Assembly: GCF_000714535.1 (NCBI RefSeq)
Contig: NZ_AUND01000023.1
Span: 434,001-498,000 of the forward strand
From: Thioclava pacifica DSM 10166
GTDB lineage: Bacteria; Pseudomonadota; Alphaproteobacteria; Rhodobacterales; Rhodobacteraceae
DNA: 64,000 nucleotides
Direction of reading: 5' to 3'
The position numbers were made by a program, and so were the translations under genes. Shown in pieces: positions 60,767-64,000 of this stretch. The notes below the pieces were generated by a model. The model did not search any database. It was not told the origin of the DNA and was given only the letters and a program-made list of their open reading frames with translations. Position 1 is the first letter of the stretch. Each line of letters starts with the position of its first letter.

Positions 60767-63175
60767 ATGAAATTCACCCTGTCCTGGCTCAAGGACCATC
60801 TCGAGACCGACGCCACCGTCGATCAGATCGCCGAGGCGCTCACCGATCTCGGCCTTGAGGTCGAGGAGGTCGTGAACCCCGCGTCGAAGCTGGAGACGTT
60901 CACGCTCGCCAAGGTGCAATCGGCCGAGCAGCATCCCGACGCCGATCGTCTGCGCGTCTGCATGGTCGAGACGGATGAGGGTGTGAAGCAGATCGTCTGC
61001 GGTGCGCCCAATGCGCGCGCCGGGATCACGGTCGTTCTCGCCAAGCCCGGCGATTATGTGCCCGGCATCGACGTGACCCTGTCGGTCGGCAATATTCGCG
61101 GGGTGGAAAGCCACGGCATGATGGCCTCCGAGCGCGAGCTGGAGCTGTCGGACGAGCATAACGGCATCATCGAACTGCCCTCGGGTGAGGTCGGACAGAA
61201 GTTCACCGACTGGCTGGCGGCGAACCGTCCCGAGGCGGTGGATCCGGTGATCGAGATCGCGATCACGCCGAACCGTCCCGATGCTCTGGGTGTGCGCGGT
61301 GTCGCCCGCGATCTGGCCGCGCGGGGCCTGGGCAAGCTCAAGCCGCTGGAGATCCCGGCGGTCGAAGGGGCGTTCGACGCGCCGGTTTCCGTCACCATCG
61401 ACCCCGCGCTGAAGGACAAGGGCTGCCCGCTCTTTGCCGGTCGCGTGATCCGGGGCGTGAAGAACGGCCCCAGCCCCGAGTGGCTGCAAAAGCGGCTCAA
61501 AGCGATCGGCCTGCGCCCGATCTCGACGCTGGTCGATATCACCAACTATTTCACCTATGACCTGAACCGGCCGCTCCACGTCTTCGACATGAAGAAGGTG
61601 GCGGGCAATCTGGTGATCAAGCCTGCGGAGGGTGGCGAGGAGTTCCTCGCGCTCGACGAGAAAACCTACACGATGCGCGCGGGCGACATGGTGATCTGCG
61701 ATGACAATGGTGTCGAAAGCCTCGCCGGTATCATGGGCGGCGAAGCCTCCGGCGCGGATGAGGACACCGTCGATGTGTTCCTCGAGAGCGCTTACTGGGA
61801 CCCGATCACCATCGCGGCAACGGGCCGGGCGCTGAAGATCAACTCGGATGCGCGCTACCGCTTCGAGCGTGGCGTCGATCCGGCCTTCACCCTGCCGGGG
61901 CTCGATCTGGCGGCGAAGATGGTCGTCGATCTCTGCGGTGGCGAGGTGTCGAATCTGATCAAGGACGGCGCGGTGCCCGATGTCAGCCGCGCTTACCGGC
62001 TCGATCCGGCTCGTGTGATCTCGCTCGTCGGCATGGAGATCCCCGAAGCCACGCAGCGCGAGACGCTGGAAGCTCTGGGCTTTACGCTGAACGGTGACAT
62101 GGCGACGCCCCCGACCTGGCGCCCCGACGTTCTGGGCGAGGCCGATCTGGTCGAGGAAGTGGCGCGCATCGCCTCGCTGACGAAGCTCGAAGGCAAGCCG
62201 ATGGCCCGCGAGACCACCGGTGTTCCCGGCGCGATCCTGACCCCGATGCAGCAGCGCGAGCGCATGGCGCGGCGCACGACGGCGGCGCTTGGTTACAATG
62301 AATGCGTGACCTACAGCTTCATCGACGAGGCCTCGGCCAGGCTCTTCGGCGGTGGCGCGGATGCTACGAAGCTGGAAAACCCGATCAGCTCGGAAATGAC
62401 GCATATGCGGCCCGACCTGCTGCCCGGTCTGTTGCAGGCGGCCGCCCGCAATCAGGCGCGCGGTTTTGCCGATCTGGCGCTCTTCGAGGTCGGCCCCGCC
62501 TTCGCGGGCGGCGAGCCGGGTGAGCAGGTTTTGCAGGCAACCGGGCTTCTGGTCGGTTACTCCGCCCCGCGCGATCCCTTTGGCTCGCGCCGTCCGGTGG
62601 ATCTGTACGATGCGAAGGCCGATGCCGAGGCCGTGCTGGCCGCGATCGGCGCGCCGGCGCGTGCGCAGATCAACCGCAAGCTGGACGCCTGGTGGCACCC
62701 CGGTCGCGCGGGCAATATGGCGCTTGGCCCGAATGTGCTGGCCACCTTCGGCGAGGTCCATCCCAAGGTGCTGCGCGAGATGGGCGTGAAAGGCCCGGCG
62801 GTCGCCTTCACGATCCGGCTGGAAAATATCCCCTTCCCGAAGAAGAAGGGCGCGACGCGGCCGGCTCTGGAGATCTCGGATCTGCAGGCGGTCGAGCGCG
62901 ATTTCGCCTTCGTGGTGGATGCAGGCGTCGAGGCGCTGACGGCGGTGAATGCCGCACTTGGCGCGGACAAGAAGCTGATCGAGAGCGTCAATGTCTTCGA
63001 CCAGTTCACCGGCCCGAAAGCCGAGGAGCAGATGGGCGCGGGCAAGAAGTCGATTGCGCTGTCGGTGCGGATGCAGCCCGCCGACAAGACGCTCACCGAT
63101 GCCGAGATCGAGGCGGTGAGCAAGAAGATCGTCGAGAAGGTGAGCAAGGCCACCGGCGGCACTTTGCGCAGCTAA
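60767..63175 (+). CDS. pheT: phenylalanyl-tRNA synthetase beta subunit
   Basis: An 802-residue subunit, which with PheS charges tRNA(Phe) and edits Tyr-tRNA(Phe). N-terminal MKFTLSWLKDHLETDATVDQIAEALTDLGLEVE, then the EMAP-type tRNA-binding domain (about 40-150, AEQHPDADRLRVCMVE), B3/B4 editing domain (from about 210), B5 domain (about 400-470) and the C-terminal anticodon-binding FDX-ACB domain (last ~95 residues, DLQAVERDFAFVVD to the end). SD GAGGGAAGACC. Length is normal. Followed by an intrinsic terminator. Confidence 0.97.
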   Translation: MKFTLSWLKDHLETDATVDQIAEALTDLGLEVEEVVNPASKLETFTLAKVQSAEQHPDADRLRVCMVETDEGVKQIVCGAPNARAGITVVLAKPGDYVPGIDVTLSVGNIRGVESHGMMASERELELSDEHNGIIELPSGEVGQKFTDWLAANRPEAVDPVIEIAITPNRPDALGVRGVARDLAARGLGKLKPLEIPAVEGAFDAPVSVTIDPALKDKGCPLFAGRVIRGVKNGPSPEWLQKRLKAIGLRPISTLVDITNYFTYDLNRPLHVFDMKKVAGNLVIKPAEGGEEFLALDEKTYTMRAGDMVICDDNGVESLAGIMGGEASGADEDTVDVFLESAYWDPITIAATGRALKINSDARYRFERGVDPAFTLPGLDLAAKMVVDLCGGEVSNLIKDGAVPDVSRAYRLDPARVISLVGMEIPEATQRETLEALGFTLNGDMATPPTWRPDVLGEADLVEEVARIASLTKLEGKPMARETTGVPGAILTPMQQRERMARRTTAALGYNECVTYSFIDEASARLFGGGADATKLENPISSEMTHMRPDLLPGLLQAAARNQARGFADLALFEVGPAFAGGEPGEQVLQATGLLVGYSAPRDPFGSRRPVDLYDAKADAEAVLAAIGAPARAQINRKLDAWWHPGRAGNMALGPNVLATFGEVHPKVLREMGVKGPAVAFTIRLENIPFPKKKGATRPALEISDLQAVERDFAFVVDAGVEALTAVNAALGADKKLIESVNVFDQFTGPKAEEQMGAGKKSIALSVRMQPADKTLTDAEIEAVSKKIVEKVSKATGGTLRS

Positions 63176-63199
63176 GGTTTCTCGCGAGAGAGTTCGGAG

Positions 63200-63231
63200 C
63201 GCCCGGTTCGCAAGGACCGGGCGTTTTCTTT
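63200..63231 (+). terminator. intrinsic terminator of pheT
   Basis: CGCCCGGT, 8-nt loop, ACCGGGCG, then TTTTCTTTT. An 8-bp perfect stem 24 nt after the pheT stop. Confidence 0.92.
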
Positions 63232-63339
63232 TGTGGAGCCGAGGGCAGGGGCTGACCGCCGGGTGGGCGCGCTGCCCTCAGAGGTCGTCACTTTATTCCC
63301 GCCAATCCCGGATGACCTCGATCCCCGCGCAAACGCCCC

Positions 63340-63565
63340 CAAGCGCCCGCCCGAGGGGGCGGTCGGGCGCTGCCCGGGCCGCTGCGCGGCTGATCCGGGC
63401 GTTTCCACTGGCGCGGGGCGACCAGCCCCGGGCCGCGCCCGACCCTCCCCCCGGGAGGGCGCATTGGCGATGTCTTCGCGATACCGAGCGTCGTTCGGGC
63501 TTTCGAGATAAAGGGCCAAGCCACCATCGGAGCAAAGCACCCTCCCAAGGCTCGGGCGCGTCCCT
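63340..63565. repeat. intergenic repeat, family B (copy 3)
   Basis: Contains CGACCAGCCCCGGGCCGCGCCCG, ACCCTCCCCCCGGGAGGGCGC, ATTGGCGATGTCTTCGCG, GAGATAAAGGGCCAAGCCA and CCCAAGGCTCGGGCGCG, in the same order as copy 1 at 15330. It opens with the inverted parts GAGGGGGCGGTCGGGCGCTG and CCCGGGCCGCTG. It occupies most of the 469-nt gap between pheT and the GMC gene; I see no gene in this gap. Confidence 0.88.
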
Positions 63566-63644
63566 TACCCTTCCGACCCCGCGTCACGCTTCCCAAACCC
63601 CGCAAACCCGCTAGGCTTTCCGCGAACAGGGGAAGGAGGGGCCC

Positions 63645-64000
63645 TTGCGGTTCGACTATCTCATTCTGGGCGGCGGCTCGGCGGGCGCGGTTCTGGCGGC
63701 GCGGCTGTCCGAGGACCCCTCCGTCACCGTCTGCCTGATCGAAGCGGGGCGCGAAGCGCGCGACATCTTCGTGCGCGCGCCGGCGCTGGTCGCCGCGATG
63801 GTCGCGGGGCGGCCGCCGATCCACAATTGGGCCTATCACACCACGCCGCAGCCGGGATTGGGCGGGCGGCGCGGGTTCCAGCCGCGCGGGCGCGGGCTGG
63901 GCGGATCGTCGGCGATCAACGCGATGCTCTATGTGCGCGGCCAGCCCGAGGATTACGACGGCTGGGCCGAGGCAGGGGCCGAGGGCTGGGATTGGGACAG
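63645..64000 (+). CDS. GMC-family FAD oxidoreductase (partial, TTG start)
   Basis: The first 118 residues of a glucose-methanol-choline oxidoreductase; the gene runs past the window end. RFDYLILGGGSAGAVLAARLSEDPSVTVCLIEAG is the N-terminal FAD-binding GxGxxG fold with the terminal Glu, and PRGRGLGGSSAINAMLYVRG is the GMC signature 1; DYDGWAEAGAEGWDW is also typical. It is close to choline/alcohol dehydrogenases, so a choline-to-betaine step is possible, but BetA cannot be told from other GMC enzymes here. The start is TTG at 63645 with GGAAGGAGGGG just upstream; no ATG precedes the FAD motif. Confidence 0.88.
   Translation, partial: MRFDYLILGGGSAGAVLAARLSEDPSVTVCLIEAGREARDIFVRAPALVAAMVAGRPPIHNWAYHTTPQPGLGGRRGFQPRGRGLGGSSAINAMLYVRGQPEDYDGWAEAGAEGWDWD

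Noticed and set aside
60710-62761. 683-codon minus-strand frame opposite pheT
   Set aside because: Antisense to a complete, conserved pheT; no independent evidence.

Overview
The window is a chromosomal segment of a GC-rich alphaproteobacterium, most probably of the Rhodobacterales (Rhodobacteraceae). The protein set points there: DmdC/DmdB-like acyl-CoA enzymes with MerR regulators, UPF0173, AzlCD, a Cys-less Hint protein, a YciB/DMT-transporter pair, pheS/pheT separated by ASCH and YrhK genes, and FolE2. The genus cannot be fixed from the sequence. Almost all of the DNA is coding. I saw no tRNA, rRNA, IS element, prophage or CRISPR array. The one non-coding RNA gene is rnpB, which has a clear promoter.

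Layout. 1-9.5 kb: the end of pyruvate kinase, rpmI-rplT, an AlkB-type hydroxylase divergent from a YhhN lysoplasmalogenase-like protein, ftsY, hisFE, a Pfk-2-like sugar kinase, a Tat-exported MBL hydrolase and a small zincin. 9.6-20.5 kb: gltX, folE2, metZ with a hairpin-rich leader, an alpha/beta hydrolase, a GST, yciB plus a DMT transporter, an acyl-CoA synthetase, a sulfotransferase and a Hint protein. 20.7-30.5 kb: a beta-oxidation region (fadJ-fadA-GST, an acyl-CoA dehydrogenase and two MerR regulators) interrupted by small genes. 30.6-41 kb: gatCA-lipoprotein-amidase, DsrE, an MFS transporter, rnpB, three DUF proteins, rpmG, azlCD, mobA and a GNAT. 41-52.5 kb: a membrane protein, greA, ETF:ubiquinone oxidoreductase, then a probable N-methylated-amine (glycine betaine-like) demethylation locus (TetR, DgcA-like flavoprotein, GbcB, GbcA), an AhpD-like protein, an EF-hand protein, a GH25 lysozyme and a collapsed porin pseudogene. 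52.6-64 kb: carB, two thioesterases and a MATE transporter, pheS-(DUF2513, ASCH, YrhK)-pheT, and the start of a GMC oxidoreductase.

How it fits together. Fatty-acid activation (17.3 kb), dehydrogenation (27 kb), hydration/oxidation and thiolysis (20.7-24 kb) and electron entry to the quinone pool through ETF-QO (42.8 kb) are all present. The MerR promoter and the fad operon promoter share a 14-bp ACGT-type site (12/14 identical), which suggests a common regulator. GltX with GatCA suggests amidotransferase-dependent aminoacyl-tRNA synthesis.

The most notable non-coding structure is two families of dispersed intergenic palindromic repeats, mostly at convergent gene ends. There are also several long, perfect inverted repeats in promoter regions, best developed around the betaine-type locus. 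I found no strong case for a wholly new system. The best leads are the regulatory palindromes, the DUF2513 gene inserted in the pheS-pheT operon, and the porin remnant.
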